60,742 bases of DNA from Paractinoplanes deccanensis (GCF_016862115.1 NZ_BOMI01000149.1:1-60742), one strand, 5' to 3'. Counted from the first letter of the stretch, positions 7,955-16,930 are shown. The notes: generated by a model not told the origin, from the sequence alone. A program made the numbers and translations.

Positions 7955-9719
7955 GGGTGCCTCCCTCTGTGTCAGATCCGGTGTTCGCGGTTGCCGAGAC
8001 ATCGCTAGGTGGGTCGCCGCTCGCGCGTTGCCGAGCGACTGAGAGTTGCGCCCGACGCTGGATGCGTTGGGAGATCGCGCGAAGGAGCCGGTGTTCGAGC
8101 GCGGGCAGGTCGGGATCGTCGTTGCGGGCCATCTCCCAGGCCACGGACGGCTGTACCGCACTGTTTTGCGTCACGTCGGTGTCGACGCCGAGCACGGCCT
8201 TGACCCAGGCGTGTGCGTCGGCGCGGTGGTCGGCGAGGGTCTTGCCGGACCAGTCGCGGGAGACCAGGACGCGCCGACCACCGATGCCGAGCGTGGTCTT
8301 CTGGTGGACGCGTCCCTTGCAGTGGCCTGGCCGGAGCCGTCCGTGTGCCTTCTTCGGCTGGACGCCGTAGAGCAGCCAGTTCGCGCACCGCTCCGAGCAC
8401 GGGGTGACGCGGAGCTCCTGCCAGAGCCGGTCGAGATGCGCGCGCTGCGGGTCGCTGCTGGTCGTGTGGCAGTCCTGCGCGGATTTGGTGATGTACTTCG
8501 TGATGTAGCCGATCGTCCGCTCCGCATCACGGGTACCCGGATCGACGCCCTTGGCCTTGACCTGGGCACCGAAGCGGACCAGGTGCGCCGGCTCAGCGTC
8601 CGGGTCGTCGTCGATAGCGTCCAGGGCCTCAGCCCAGGTCGACAGCACTCGCCCGGTGTCCGGGTCCACCCACGTTTCGGCCTTGGCGTTCCAGGTCGGC
8701 GGCCGGTTGATCGGGTAGCGCAGCCGGTCGGCGGCCGGCCACCACACCTGGTGATACGTCGCGGTGGCGACCAGTTCGAGCATCGTGCGAGGGACAGTGC
8801 CCCGGATGGCGAAGTGCGCGTGCGGGGCGAGGCGCCGCTGCGGCTCGACACAGCCCGCGTACTGGACGTTCCAGCCGACGGCCCGGCGCAGGTTCTGCCA
8901 GTACCGGTCGAGCAGCCGGGGGAAGTGGACGGCGTCCCAGGCCGCGCGCCGGTAGTCGTAGCGGGCCGGGTCGACCGGTGTGCCGAGCAGCGGGTCATCG
9001 TCGGTGTGCCGGCGACGGCAGGCACACGGACGCCCGGCGTGGATCGAGTGGACCGGGCCGTAGCTGTCCAAGGTCAGGGTCAGCCACATCGACGGCCGGT
9101 GCTCGACCCCGTCCGAGCCGGTGTAGGTGCGGCCGACGGTGCGCGGGTCGACCTTCTGCCGGGGCAGCTCGGGCACGTCCGGCCGCCGTTTGGTCGACCG
9201 GACCCGCCGAGGGGCGTTGTCATCGTCTCCCTGGTCGTCGCGGGTGTGGCCGGGAGCGATGCTGCCGCGCAGTCCTTCGGTGGAGATCTCCTGCTCGACT
9301 GCCTCGATGGCGAGGTCGATGCGGTTGAGCTCCGCCGCACGGTCGTCGGGGTCCATCGCAGCGAGTTGGAGTGCGGCCCGCTCGAACTCGAGGTGTGCCC
9401 GTGCGGTGATCAGGTCGCGTTGCCGAGCGGTGGCCGGGGCCGGGCCGGGGAGTGGTTCGTCGGTGCGGTGCCAGCCCTCGCGGATCTGTATCTGCCGCAG
9501 CCGGCGTGCCCGCTTGGCGCACGGCGGGCACTTCGTTTCCAGGGTGGCGCCGCAGGGCAGGTCGACCAGTTCCGTCTTGCCGGTGCCCAGGTCGGTGCGG
9601 CGCAGGGCGACCGGGTGGATACAGACGCCGTGGTCGATGGCGAGTTCCTTGAGCGCTTCGACGGCCCGGGGCTGAGCGAGACGCCCGGCCCGAGAACCCA
9701 TCACGGGTGTTGCGGTCAT
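7947..9719 (-). CDS. repSA: RepSA-like rolling-circle replication initiator
   Basis: This 590-residue protein is of the actinobacterial plasmid initiator family. A Cys-rich N-terminal zinc-like region (Cys near residues 55-68) precedes the core. A His-Ala-His metal site in PHAHFAI (HUH-type) lies near residue 280, and a Tyr-rich YITKYITKS motif near residue 410 supplies the likely nicking tyrosine. A charged C-terminal tail follows. It nicks the double-stranded origin so that the excised circle replicates before transfer. It lies upstream of xis and int, with overlapping reading frames, as in pSAM2. Confidence 0.85.
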   Translation of the reverse strand: MTATPVMGSRAGRLAQPRAVEALKELAIDHGVCIHPVALRRTDLGTGKTELVDLPCGATLETKCPPCAKRARRLRQIQIREGWHRTDEPLPGPAPATARQRDLITARAHLEFERAALQLAAMDPDDRAAELNRIDLAIEAVEQEISTEGLRGSIAPGHTRDDQGDDDNAPRRVRSTKRRPDVPELPRQKVDPRTVGRTYTGSDGVEHRPSMWLTLTLDSYGPVHSIHAGRPCACRRRHTDDDPLLGTPVDPARYDYRRAAWDAVHFPRLLDRYWQNLRRAVGWNVQYAGCVEPQRRLAPHAHFAIRGTVPRTMLELVATATYHQVWWPAADRLRYPINRPPTWNAKAETWVDPDTGRVLSTWAEALDAIDDDPDAEPAHLVRFGAQVKAKGVDPGTRDAERTIGYITKYITKSAQDCHTTSSDPQRAHLDRLWQELRVTPCSERCANWLLYGVQPKKAHGRLRPGHCKGRVHQKTTLGIGGRRVLVSRDWSGKTLADHRADAHAWVKAVLGVDTDVTQNSAVQPSVAWEMARNDDPDLPALEHRLLRAISQRIQRRAQLSVARQRASGDPPSDVSATANTGSDTEGGTRG

Positions 9720-10195
9720 CGAGTCACCTGCCCGATGACAGGAACCCCGTTGGAGCGGGTGACCGGCACGGGAGGTGGCATCACCGCGACCGGGGCAGGC
9801 GTCTGCGCCACGGGCGAGCCGGTGAAGACCAGCTTGATCAGGGCCATGAACGCCAGCGCGGGCACGGCGGACAGCAGCCAGCCGGACGGGCTCGACTGCG
9901 CGACGGCGAGCTGTGCGGCCAGCGACAGAGAGCCCGCGCTGACGAGCAGGAACAGCGGGTAGCCGATCGGCGCATTGGTTCGACGGCGCCGCTTGATGGT
10001 CAGGAGCGCGGCCACCGGCACGAGTTCCGAGATGACGGCGTTGACCCAGCCGAACGCGTCAGGCGTACCGGCCGGAGCGTGACGCATGGTCCAGTCATGG
10101 ACGTGCGTGAACGACGCCCAGCCGGCGGCGACCGCCACCGTGGCGAGGATGGCGACCAGCGCCAGGGACTCGGCCCGCTCCGCGTTCAGCTTCAT
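9716..10195 (-). CDS. DUF2637 membrane protein (Spd-like)
   Basis: The 159-residue protein has four membrane helices (about residues 10-28, 48-66, 78-97 and 105-123) and a Pro/Val-rich cytoplasmic tail. DUF2637 proteins are standard neighbours of rep and tra in actinobacterial elements and are thought to help intramycelial spread. Its ATG overlaps the tra stop and its stop overlaps the rep start by 4 bp each, so it is translated as part of the tra-rep-xis-int run. Confidence 0.75.
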   Translation of the reverse strand: MKLNAERAESLALVAILATVAVAAGWASFTHVHDWTMRHAPAGTPDAFGWVNAVISELVPVAALLTIKRRRRTNAPIGYPLFLLVSAGSLSLAAQLAVAQSSPSGWLLSAVPALAFMALIKLVFTGSPVAQTPAPVAVMPPPVPVTRSNGVPVIGQVTR

Positions 10196-11601
10196 GCCGC
10201 ACCACCGACGAACTCGCCGTACAGGCTCGCCATGTCGCGCACCGAGTCGTCGTCGTTGTAGGCCAGCCGGATCCGCATCGGCGTCGGGTCACCTTCAAGG
10301 ACGACGTAACCGATGCCCGGCTGTGTCATTGGGATGCGGTCGCAGAGGGCACCGCGGTCGCGCATGCCGTCGCCAAGGACCAGGTCGACCTCAGGCGTCT
10401 CGGAGAGGCGGAGCCCGATTCGCGTCGGGAACAGCCCACGTGCCGGAAGCGTCTCCTTGCGGGGGTCCTGGATCGCCGCGACCACGTGCACGCCGACAGC
10501 TCGGCCCTGCGTGAGAACGATGCCGAGGGCGGCCTTGATCCGCTCTTTGAGCTGCCGGTCGGTCACGTACGCGGTCAGGTTCGCCAACTCGTCGATGATC
10601 AGAACGATGAGCGGTTCGTCCGGGGTGGGGTAGTGCTGCCGCGTGTGGCCGGCGAGACGTGCTGCCCGTTCCTGCGCGGTCGTCGCGGCATGCTCCAGCA
10701 TGGCCGCCATCTCGGCGAAGTCCCGCGAGGCGAACCGGGCGAACAGGCGCCGGCCGATGCCCAGCTCCATCCCGCCCTTGGGGTCGAGGCCCCACAGCTC
10801 GACCATGCCGGCGGCCACACCACCCACGAGAGAGCGGACGATCGACCAGATAGCCGAGCCCTTGCCCGAGCCGGTCGCGCCGACGATCAGCACCTGCGTG
10901 CCGAACAGCCGAAGCCGGTACGGCTCCCCGTCCTCCTGAACACCGATCGGCAGCGCGGTGAAGTCGGGAAGGACCGGGATGGGAAGCGGTCCGATGACAC
11001 GGCGCAGTGCGTCACCGCGATGCAGGAGAAGAACAACGGTTGCGTACGTCGGACCGGGTACCGCCTTGACCTGCCGAACACCGAACGCGTGCGCCAGCCG
11101 CTCCGAGGCGCGCGCGAAGTCGTCCGGAATCTGCCCGGTGACCATGCGAACCAGGACCTCATCGCGCCCGTCACGGCACTTGACCCGCCGGATCTGGGGA
11201 ATGACCGTGCGCCTGTCGTACGAGACCGACAGCTTGGCCGTCACCATCGCCGCCATCCACCCGCGCCGGTAGATCACACGGCGGACGCGCGCCAGGACAG
11301 GCCACCACGCGAACCGCAGCCAAGAAGGGCGGTGCAGGAACGCCCAGCCGACCATCAGCAGCACCGAGCCGCCGATCAAGACAACGAAGGCCGTACCGCC
11401 GAACCGGGCGTGAAACCAGAGAAGACCGGTCGCGGGGACAGTGGCGTACCAGTGCCGGAAGTAGGCCACGACCAGCCAAGCGAGGAACTTGACGATCTCC
11501 CAGACGACGACTGCCCAGATGGGGAACTGGATCACCGGCGTACGGACGTTGAGGGGTGCGACTGGCGCGGTCTCGCCTCGGATGATGTTGATGAAAGGCA
11601 T
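10192..11601 (-). CDS. traB: TraB-type FtsK/SpoIIIE DNA translocase
   Basis: This 469-residue protein has two N-terminal membrane helices (about residues 27-50 and 68-90) and a FtsK-like motor domain. The Walker A is GATGSGKGS (near residue 242) and the Walker B is LIVLIIDELANL (near residue 340). As in other AICEs, a single translocase of this kind pumps double-stranded DNA from donor to recipient hypha. The ATG follows directly on the stop of the zinc-ribbon gene (TAGATG). The whole motor domain looks intact. Confidence 0.9.
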   Translation of the reverse strand: MPFINIIRGETAPVAPLNVRTPVIQFPIWAVVVWEIVKFLAWLVVAYFRHWYATVPATGLLWFHARFGGTAFVVLIGGSVLLMVGWAFLHRPSWLRFAWWPVLARVRRVIYRRGWMAAMVTAKLSVSYDRRTVIPQIRRVKCRDGRDEVLVRMVTGQIPDDFARASERLAHAFGVRQVKAVPGPTYATVVLLLHRGDALRRVIGPLPIPVLPDFTALPIGVQEDGEPYRLRLFGTQVLIVGATGSGKGSAIWSIVRSLVGGVAAGMVELWGLDPKGGMELGIGRRLFARFASRDFAEMAAMLEHAATTAQERAARLAGHTRQHYPTPDEPLIVLIIDELANLTAYVTDRQLKERIKAALGIVLTQGRAVGVHVVAAIQDPRKETLPARGLFPTRIGLRLSETPEVDLVLGDGMRDRGALCDRIPMTQPGIGYVVLEGDPTPMRIRLAYNDDDSVRDMASLYGEFVGGAA

Positions 11602-11913
11602 CTACTTCGCCTCCTTACCGGGAGGGAGGCTCTTCAGCGCGTGCCGGATCTTGTCGATGCGTTCGGCGTCACTGACGTCCGGGATCAACAGCGCCCACGC
11701 CTCGATCCGGCCGATGACGGTCGCGTAGCGGCGCGCGTACTCCCAGCCGTTCAGCGCGTGCTGGCGCAGGGCTTCCCGCTCGCGCTGCTGGAGACAGGCG
11801 TCGCACCGTTCGACGCCGTCCGGGATCGGCCTAAGATGGGCGCACTCGGTGCAGGTACGCCATACGGTGTCGTCTCGTGTGGTGACGCGGGCAGCGTCGA
11901 CTACCTTGGGCAT
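11602..11913 (-). CDS. Small zinc-ribbon protein of the element
   Basis: This 103-residue protein has two Cys-x-x-Cys pairs (CTEC and CDAC, about 17 residues apart near residues 20-40), which probably bind one zinc ion, followed by a helical region rich in Arg and Ala. Proteins like this lie next to tra in many AICEs, but their role is not defined; DNA binding or transfer control is possible. Its stop codon abuts the traB start. Confidence 0.6.
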   Translation of the reverse strand: MPKVVDAARVTTRDDTVWRTCTECAHLRPIPDGVERCDACLQQREREALRQHALNGWEYARRYATVIGRIEAWALLIPDVSDAERIDKIRHALKSLPPGKEAK

Positions 11914-12006
11914 CGCAGCCCTCTCCTTCGCAGGTGGGTGGTTGAGCGCCCGGGGCGGGGATGACTTCTTGGCGGTTGTTGGCCCCGCTCCCGGACGCGA
12001 CGAAGA

Positions 12007-12435
12007 TCAGGCAGCCTTGGCGCGACCACTGCTCTGCGGCGCTGTCATGCCGCCCGCGCGAACCGACCAGCCCAGCCGCGAACGGCATTTGCCGGTGCCC
12101 TTGCAGCGCTGCGAGTCCACGTACGGCGTCAGCGTGACGTCGGTGAACTCGACCATCGGCGGGTAGCCCGGCACGGTCGAGGCTGGAGGCACCGGCTGCT
12201 GAGCTGCCACGACCTTGATCTTGAATTCCTTCGACCCGCCGAACTTGCCGGCTTCCGGGTCGAGATCCAGCACGCGCACCAGCCAGATGCGCTCGCCCGT
12301 CTCTTTGTCGCGGAGCTGATCGTCGCCCTGGCCGCGCTTGTCGAAGTCCGTGGCCGGCTCGACGCCAAGGCACAGAGCGCCCTGCGGAGCGACGTAGTCC
12401 CAGGGAACCGGAACCTTGATCGAGTTCGGAATCAC
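12007..12435 (-). CDS. Pra-like activator of element replication and excision
   Basis: The 142-residue protein has no membrane segments. Its pattern follows what I recall of pSAM2 Pra homologues: a GALCLGVEPATDF segment, a DKETG segment, an acidic RVLDLDPEAG stretch and a Pro-rich PMVEFTDVTLTPYVD segment. Pra induces rep-xis-int expression in pSAM2. The GTG start at 12435 sits just below AT-rich palindromes that probably bind the element's GntR repressors, which fits a regulated switch gene. The assignment rests on remembered similarity, so it is moderate. Confidence 0.6.
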   Translation of the reverse strand: MIPNSIKVPVPWDYVAPQGALCLGVEPATDFDKRGQGDDQLRDKETGERIWLVRVLDLDPEAGKFGGSKEFKIKVVAAQQPVPPASTVPGYPPMVEFTDVTLTPYVDSQRCKGTGKCRSRLGWSVRAGGMTAPQSSGRAKAA

Positions 12436-12456
12436 GAGGTGTCCCTTCGTAGCCCA

Positions 12457-12520
12457 AACTTGGCTGGTTGACTAACCAAGTTGGACAGAAGCTAGCACTA
12501 AGCCAGCTTGGCTAGCCATA
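12457..12520. promoter_or_regulatory. Operator cluster upstream of the pra-like gene
   Basis: AACTTGG (12457-12463) and CCAAGTT (12476-12482) form an inverted repeat, and a second site CTTGGCTAGCCA lies at 12508-12519. The same word, TTGGCTAGCCAA, recurs at 13482-13504 and 13560-13571. The block lies in the 103-bp gap between the pra-like gene and gntR1. It is probably where a GntR (KorSA-like) repressor silences transfer and replication functions. Confidence 0.6.
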
Positions 12521-12538
12521 TTGATTCAGAGTCTGAAA

Positions 12539-13270
12539 TCAATGAAGCGAGAAGGTGTCCTCGATCCCCGGCGACGGCACGTGCATGACCACGTCGATCA
12601 GCAACAGGGGCTGTCGGCTGGAACTCCGCACAGTCAGCAGGCTGTGCAGGACGATCGCATGGCGATCCAAGGTCAGGAGCATCCGCTCCTGAGCTGACGC
12701 GAGGCGTGGTGTCAGCCGCTCGACGACGTCGCCGGCGACGAGCCGCCGTCGGCGCTCCAAGTGGTCGAGGGCGCCTTCATGCATCAGCTCCTTGGCCCCG
12801 AACCCGGTTCCGTCGGCCGCCACCACCGGGATGTAGGCGGTGGACAACGCGGGCCAGTCGGAATCCTCGCTCGTCATGACGCGCTGGCGCGCGATGACGG
12901 GCTCACCGACGGGGATGGCCAGAGCCGCCGCGACCCCGGGAGAGGCCGGCGCCTGACCGGCGCCGATCAGCAGCCCGTGGCGAACTTCCCTCGCGTGTAG
13001 CGCGTCGAGCACGCGAGCCGGAGGTGTACAGGAGCGCTGCGGCGGTGGGCCGAGAACCGTCCGCCCCTTGCCTTGAACGCCCTCGATGTAGCCGAGCTGC
13101 CGTAGGTACTCAAGCGCGCGCACCACAGTGGATCTGGAGGCGTGGAACTCGCGGACTAGCTGAGCCTCGCTCGGCAGCATCGAGCCTGGCGCGTACACGC
13201 CGTTATCGATCCTCGACCGAAGCGCGTTCGCGATCGTGGCGTACTTCGCCGGCGTCGGATCGATCTGCAT
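12539..13270 (-). CDS. GntR-family regulator with UTRA-type domain (KorSA-like)
   Basis: The 243-residue protein has an N-terminal GntR winged helix (residues 8-72, with the recognition segment LVREFHASRSTVVRALEYL). A C-terminal UTRA/HutC-like ligand domain (about residues 90-240) follows, with its PVGEPVIARQRV and late HSLLTVRS strands. Such regulators act as KorSA-type repressors in AICEs and may respond to a small effector. It lies between two groups of TTGGCTAGCCAA-like sites, so auto-control and control of the pra operon are both plausible. Confidence 0.8.
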   Translation of the reverse strand: MQIDPTPAKYATIANALRSRIDNGVYAPGSMLPSEAQLVREFHASRSTVVRALEYLRQLGYIEGVQGKGRTVLGPPPQRSCTPPARVLDALHAREVRHGLLIGAGQAPASPGVAAALAIPVGEPVIARQRVMTSEDSDWPALSTAYIPVVAADGTGFGAKELMHEGALDHLERRRRLVAGDVVERLTPRLASAQERMLLTLDRHAIVLHSLLTVRSSSRQPLLLIDVVMHVPSPGIEDTFSLH

Positions 13271-13481
13271 TCAGCTCACGTCCCGGCATCCGAGGTGGCC
13301 TGCCGCGCCGTCTGTGCGGCATCAAGCGGTTCAGGCATGGGAACCTCCCAGCGGCATGGTCGGCCCCGGGGCGAGCAGGTCGCGCTGGGGGGCGCGTTGC
13401 CAGATCCCACCCCGGGACCTTGCTGTTCTCGCTAGACAAGATCGCCCTGCTGGTAGCGAGTAACGTCAAGCGAGGAAACAG

Positions 13482-13571
13482 TTTGGCTAGCTTGGCTAGC
13501 CAAATGGACCATAAGGCGAACGGGTCTCTCAACGCAAGCAGGCATAAGAGGGAATTCCTAACTTGGCTAGC
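13482..13571. promoter_or_regulatory. Operators and promoter region between the two gntR genes
   Basis: A palindrome with 9-bp arms, TTTGGCTAG (13482-13490) and CTAGCCAAA (13496-13504), contains the 12-bp perfect palindrome TTGGCTAGCCAA. A half-matching copy CTTGGCTAGCC lies at 13561-13571, about 25 bp before the gntR2 start. The 326-bp gap (13271-13596) holds no gene and becomes AT-rich towards gntR2. It probably carries promoters for both divergent regulators. Confidence 0.6.
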
Positions 13572-13596
13572 CTGGCATTACGCTGCTGGAGTGAAT

Positions 13597-14457
13597 GTGG
13601 ATGCTCGCGACCTCGGTGATCTGGAGCCGGACGACGCTCGCCCGACCTCCCAGCAGATCGCCAACGTGCTGCGCGCGGCGATCCTGACGCGTCGCTTTGC
13701 GCCCGGCGAACGCCTACCGACCCAGACCGACTTGGCCGAGCGGTACGGCGTGGCCCGCGAGACCGTGAAGACGGCCTTACGCATCCTGCGGGACGACCGG
13801 CTCATCGTCACCAGGCAGGGAAGCGGCGCCTACGTTCGAGCCCAGACCGATCGCCCGGTGGGGCTGCGCCCACACATCGAGGCCGCCTTCGAGCAACCTC
13901 AGGTCACCATCGATTTCGCCGGCTTCTCCAGCGAGACCCTGCACGGCGCCGTACAGGAACCACTCGACAAGATCCGAGCCGGACGACTCACCCCCGAGTC
14001 GGTCCAGTTTCGGATCTTGCTCCCCGACTTGGGACAGCCGACTGTCGTGCCGTCCCGAGCGGAACCGGCCGGCGACGACCCCGCCGTCCGCGAGCGCGCC
14101 GCGCGCATAGCTCGCCGGCATACCGAAGCCATCGCCGAGACCGTCGGGGAACTGGCCACGCTCGGGCTGGTCCGACACGCCACCACCGAGATCCGCGCGT
14201 ACGGCACGACGGTGCTCTCGAAGCTCTACATCATCAACCGCGAAGAAGTCTTCTTCGGCTTCTACCCGGTCGTCCGCAACACCGTGTCGGTCGACAAGCA
14301 GGCCGTGCCGATCTTCGACGTGCTCGGGAAAGACGTCCCGCTGTTCCACTACGCCATCAGCGGCGACGACGGCGACGCAGGCGATCAGTTCGTGGAGCAG
14401 TCCCGGCTGTGGTTCGACAGCGTGTGGGACACCATCGCGCACGAGTACACCCCGTGA
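13597..14457 (+). CDS. GntR-family regulator heading a HAD-phosphotransferase operon
   Basis: The protein is about 286 residues long. A GntR winged helix lies at about residues 20-85 (LAERYGVARETVKTALRIL), and the rest is unlike the usual UTRA domain, with a helical middle and a beta-rich end. The GTG at 13597 has TGGAG 5 nt upstream; GTG 13591 is the alternative. Its last codons overlap the HAD gene by GTGA, so regulator and enzymes are coupled. It may sense the metabolite that the two downstream enzymes act on. Confidence 0.75.
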   Translation: MDARDLGDLEPDDARPTSQQIANVLRAAILTRRFAPGERLPTQTDLAERYGVARETVKTALRILRDDRLIVTRQGSGAYVRAQTDRPVGLRPHIEAAFEQPQVTIDFAGFSSETLHGAVQEPLDKIRAGRLTPESVQFRILLPDLGQPTVVPSRAEPAGDDPAVRERAARIARRHTEAIAETVGELATLGLVRHATTEIRAYGTTVLSKLYIINREEVFFGFYPVVRNTVSVDKQAVPIFDVLGKDVPLFHYAISGDDGDAGDQFVEQSRLWFDSVWDTIAHEYTP

Positions 14458-15161
14458 ACCTCGCCGAGGTCGTCGCCGCGTCGCGCTGCCTGCTGATCGA
14501 CTTCGACGGCCCACTCTGCTCCGTGTTCGCCGGGCATCCGGCACGCGGTATCGCCAAGGAGCTCCAGGCGGTCATCCGCCGCCACCGTGACGGCGAATTG
14601 CCCCCAGCTCTGGTCGAAGTCCGCAACGATCCCATAGAGCTCCTTGCCGGCGTCCGGGAGCTCGGCGACGAGCAACTAACGAAGGCCGTGGCCCACGCCG
14701 AACGAGATGAGGAGCGCGCCGCCGTCCGATCGGCCGCACCGACAGCCGGCGCGGAGGACGCTCTGAGTGCTGCACGAGCCGCCGGGCGCACTGCCGTCAT
14801 CGTCAGCAACAACGCCGAGGCGGCGATCGGCGACTACCTCCAAGCCCATCACCTGACCGAGTACGTCCAGGGTGTGGCTGGGCGCACGGACGACATGGAT
14901 CCCCGCTTCCTCAAGCCGCATCCGTTCCTGCTGAAACGCGGACTTGCCATGGCCGGTGCCCGCCTGGACGATGCGATCTTCGTCGGGGACTCGGTGACCG
15001 ACGTCGAGGCGGGCCGAGCCGCCGGCATCCCCACCGTCGGCTACGCCAACAAGCCCGGAAAGCGCGAGAAGCTTGCGGAAGCCGGGGCAGTCACCGTGAT
15101 CGACTCCATGCATCAGCTGGCGGAGGCCCTGGTGCAAGTCTCGGCCGAAGCACCACGGTGA
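14454..15161 (+). CDS. HAD-superfamily hydrolase
   Basis: This 235-residue protein carries the HAD motifs: motif I LLIDFDGPL (nucleophile Asp near residue 15), motif II VIVSNN, a Lys region before KPHPFLL, and motif IV FVGDSVTD. A helical cap lies between motifs I and II, so it belongs to the subclass I phosphatases such as the phosphoglycolate type. The GTG start overlaps the regulator's stop (GTGA). The substrate is unknown; the neighbouring kinase-like gene suggests a paired phosphorylation and dephosphorylation role. Confidence 0.8.
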   Translation: MNLAEVVAASRCLLIDFDGPLCSVFAGHPARGIAKELQAVIRRHRDGELPPALVEVRNDPIELLAGVRELGDEQLTKAVAHAERDEERAAVRSAAPTAGAEDALSAARAAGRTAVIVSNNAEAAIGDYLQAHHLTEYVQGVAGRTDDMDPRFLKPHPFLLKRGLAMAGARLDDAIFVGDSVTDVEAGRAAGIPTVGYANKPGKREKLAEAGAVTVIDSMHQLAEALVQVSAEAPR

Positions 15162-15982
15162 CGAATCCCCTCACAGTGCCGGCCGTCGTGCTGGCGAATG
15201 TGCGCAGCCGCTGGCCCGGCGTAGCCGACGCGTGGGCCGCGCAGGTCGAAGCCGAGTTCCGAGACCTCTGCCAACGACACCGAGCCGTCCCCCGCGAAGT
15301 CCTGCCCGCCCGATACGGGTTCGTCGTCGCCGTCGACGCGCCGGCCGGACCGCTGATCCTGCGGAGCAGCCCCGACCCGCACGGGCGAGATCAGGCCGCG
15401 GTCGCTGTCGCGCTCGCCGACCTGGGCGCCGCCCCACGAGTACACGAGGCATTCACGACCGACCACGGCACCTGGACAGTGCTCGATCGGGTCCTTCCCG
15501 GCACGCCACTAAGCCAGGCCGACCCCGCAACAGTCGACCCTCGATCACTCTTCGCGCCGCTGGCGGCCATGCGGGACCAGCCACCGCCGTTGCCGGGCAT
15601 GCCCTCGATCCTGGACTGGCTGCGCGTCCGGCTTGAAGACGACCATCTCGCCGACCTCCGCCCTGGAACCTCAGTCGCACCCGCCACCGAGCGACAGCAA
15701 GCGGTGGCGTTGCTGGCCGAGCTTGCACGCGACCACACGCCGTCGCTGTGCCACGGCGACGCGTCCAGCGGCAATATCATTTCCCACGGCGACTACGGTT
15801 GGATGTTCATCGACCCACGAGGCATGAGCGGTGAACACGCGTACGACGTCGCAGTGCTCGCGATCAGAATCGGCGCCGTTCGTCCGTCGCCTGATCTGTT
15901 GCCCGGGATTGCCGCTCTTACGAACGTGAAGATCGAGCGCCTTGACGTTTGGATGACAGTGGCTCACACGGCGCGGGTCTAG
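15158..15982 (+). CDS. Phosphotransferase of the APH/choline kinase fold
   Basis: The 274-residue protein has the kinase motif His-Gly-Asp with a downstream Asn (LCHGDASSGNII, near residue 200) and a second Asp in FIDPRG about 15 residues later, as in aminoglycoside phosphotransferases and related small-molecule kinases. The GTG start overlaps the HAD stop (GTGA). The APH label does not prove drug resistance, since AICE-borne members may phosphorylate other small molecules. The C-terminus ends in an ARV tail that looks natural rather than truncated. Confidence 0.7.
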   Translation: MTNPLTVPAVVLANVRSRWPGVADAWAAQVEAEFRDLCQRHRAVPREVLPARYGFVVAVDAPAGPLILRSSPDPHGRDQAAVAVALADLGAAPRVHEAFTTDHGTWTVLDRVLPGTPLSQADPATVDPRSLFAPLAAMRDQPPPLPGMPSILDWLRVRLEDDHLADLRPGTSVAPATERQQAVALLAELARDHTPSLCHGDASSGNIISHGDYGWMFIDPRGMSGEHAYDVAVLAIRIGAVRPSPDLLPGIAALTNVKIERLDVWMTVAHTARV

Positions 15983-16051
15983 TCATCAAGCCACTCAGCG
16001 TTCGAAGAGACGGGCTGACTTAACCATCTCGGCGCCGGAATAGAGCAAGGA

Positions 16052-16930
16052 CTAGGGAGCAGCGGTCCGCTGTCTCGGACAAGTCCAAATGTTCCTATTT
16101 TCAGTCAGTCCCCAGTTCAGGAGGTCTGCAAATAATTGAGTGCTCTGAAGGTCATGACACCCAAGCGCAGACCGCATCGCGCGCTCCACCAGGTCACCGC
16201 CTAATGCGGAAGATCCGAGCCGCTTGTGCATAAGTTGCGCCAGTCCACGCGCCAGGTCGTGACCGTTGCAGCATTCCACCTTGGCAGGCAGACCATTCAA
16301 TACGTCTGAAAGATCTTTCAAGGCCAGCTCTGCTCGCGGGGAGGTTTGTCCCGCCTTCCGCATAGCCAGTTCGAGGGTACGGAGTTCATCTACACCCCCG
16401 CCGTCGAGATTCATCACGACGTCGATGGGGAAATCCTTCGCGGAACCAACAATCTTCCCGGTCTCGCATAGGTAGCGTACCGCCGACACGACTATCGCCG
16501 AAGCCACCACAACATCTATTACGTCCGAGATGTTGGTCCGCTCCAAGTAGGCCGACATTCGTTGAGCATTTGAGAAATTGATGATTACTCGATCGCGCAC
16601 CGATTTCATCGCCATGATGGTCGAGTCCAGATCAAAGCCGTCGGTGTAGAAGACGCTCTGAATTTGGCTGATTTCCTCTAAGAAGCCAGCCCAATCCCGA
16701 TCGACCAGCGCCGCTACGGACCGCATGTTCTGCTGCTCAACAATACGCATAGCCTTCAAGACCGCCGGCTTACCGTACCCCGGGATCGGCTGGCACTCAT
16801 CAAAATTGATGTGCCCGTTAAGAGCAGAGACATCGGATTCGCCTTCGAGGATGAGAAATGCACGCGAATCGCTTGTCCTCATCAGAACCAACAACGCATA
16901 CAAGTCATCGCCGGTCAAATTTCCTTGCAT
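16052..16930 (-). CDS. DUF4435 TOPRIM-like effector (AriB-like)
   Basis: This 292-residue protein shows the TOPRIM-type pattern seen in DUF4435. Glu in FLILEGESD (E29, E31) is followed by an Asp pair in VDRDW (D77, D79), an acidic GFDLDST stretch at 98-104 and a GHDLARGLA motif near 222-230. In PARIS systems the DUF4435 protein AriB is the toxic nuclease released when a phage trigger is sensed; known AriB proteins cut tRNA. The ATG directly follows the ATPase stop (TAAATG), so the two are coupled. GC content is far below that of the surrounding genes, which marks acquired cargo. Confidence 0.75.
   Translation of the reverse strand: MQGNLTGDDLYALLVLMRTSDSRAFLILEGESDVSALNGHINFDECQPIPGYGKPAVLKAMRIVEQQNMRSVAALVDRDWAGFLEEISQIQSVFYTDGFDLDSTIMAMKSVRDRVIINFSNAQRMSAYLERTNISDVIDVVVASAIVVSAVRYLCETGKIVGSAKDFPIDVVMNLDGGGVDELRTLELAMRKAGQTSPRAELALKDLSDVLNGLPAKVECCNGHDLARGLAQLMHKRLGSSALGGDLVERAMRSALGCHDLQSTQLFADLLNWGLTENRNIWTCPRQRTAAP

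Noticed and set aside
12436..13600. A CRISPR-like array suggested by recurring TTGGCTAGC words.
   Set aside because: The words are palindromic, irregularly spaced, not separated by unique spacers of even length, and lie in promoter gaps; they fit operators.
15158..15982. An aminoglycoside resistance gene.
   Set aside because: The APH fold alone does not show drug resistance, and the coupling to a HAD phosphatase and GntR regulator suggests another substrate.
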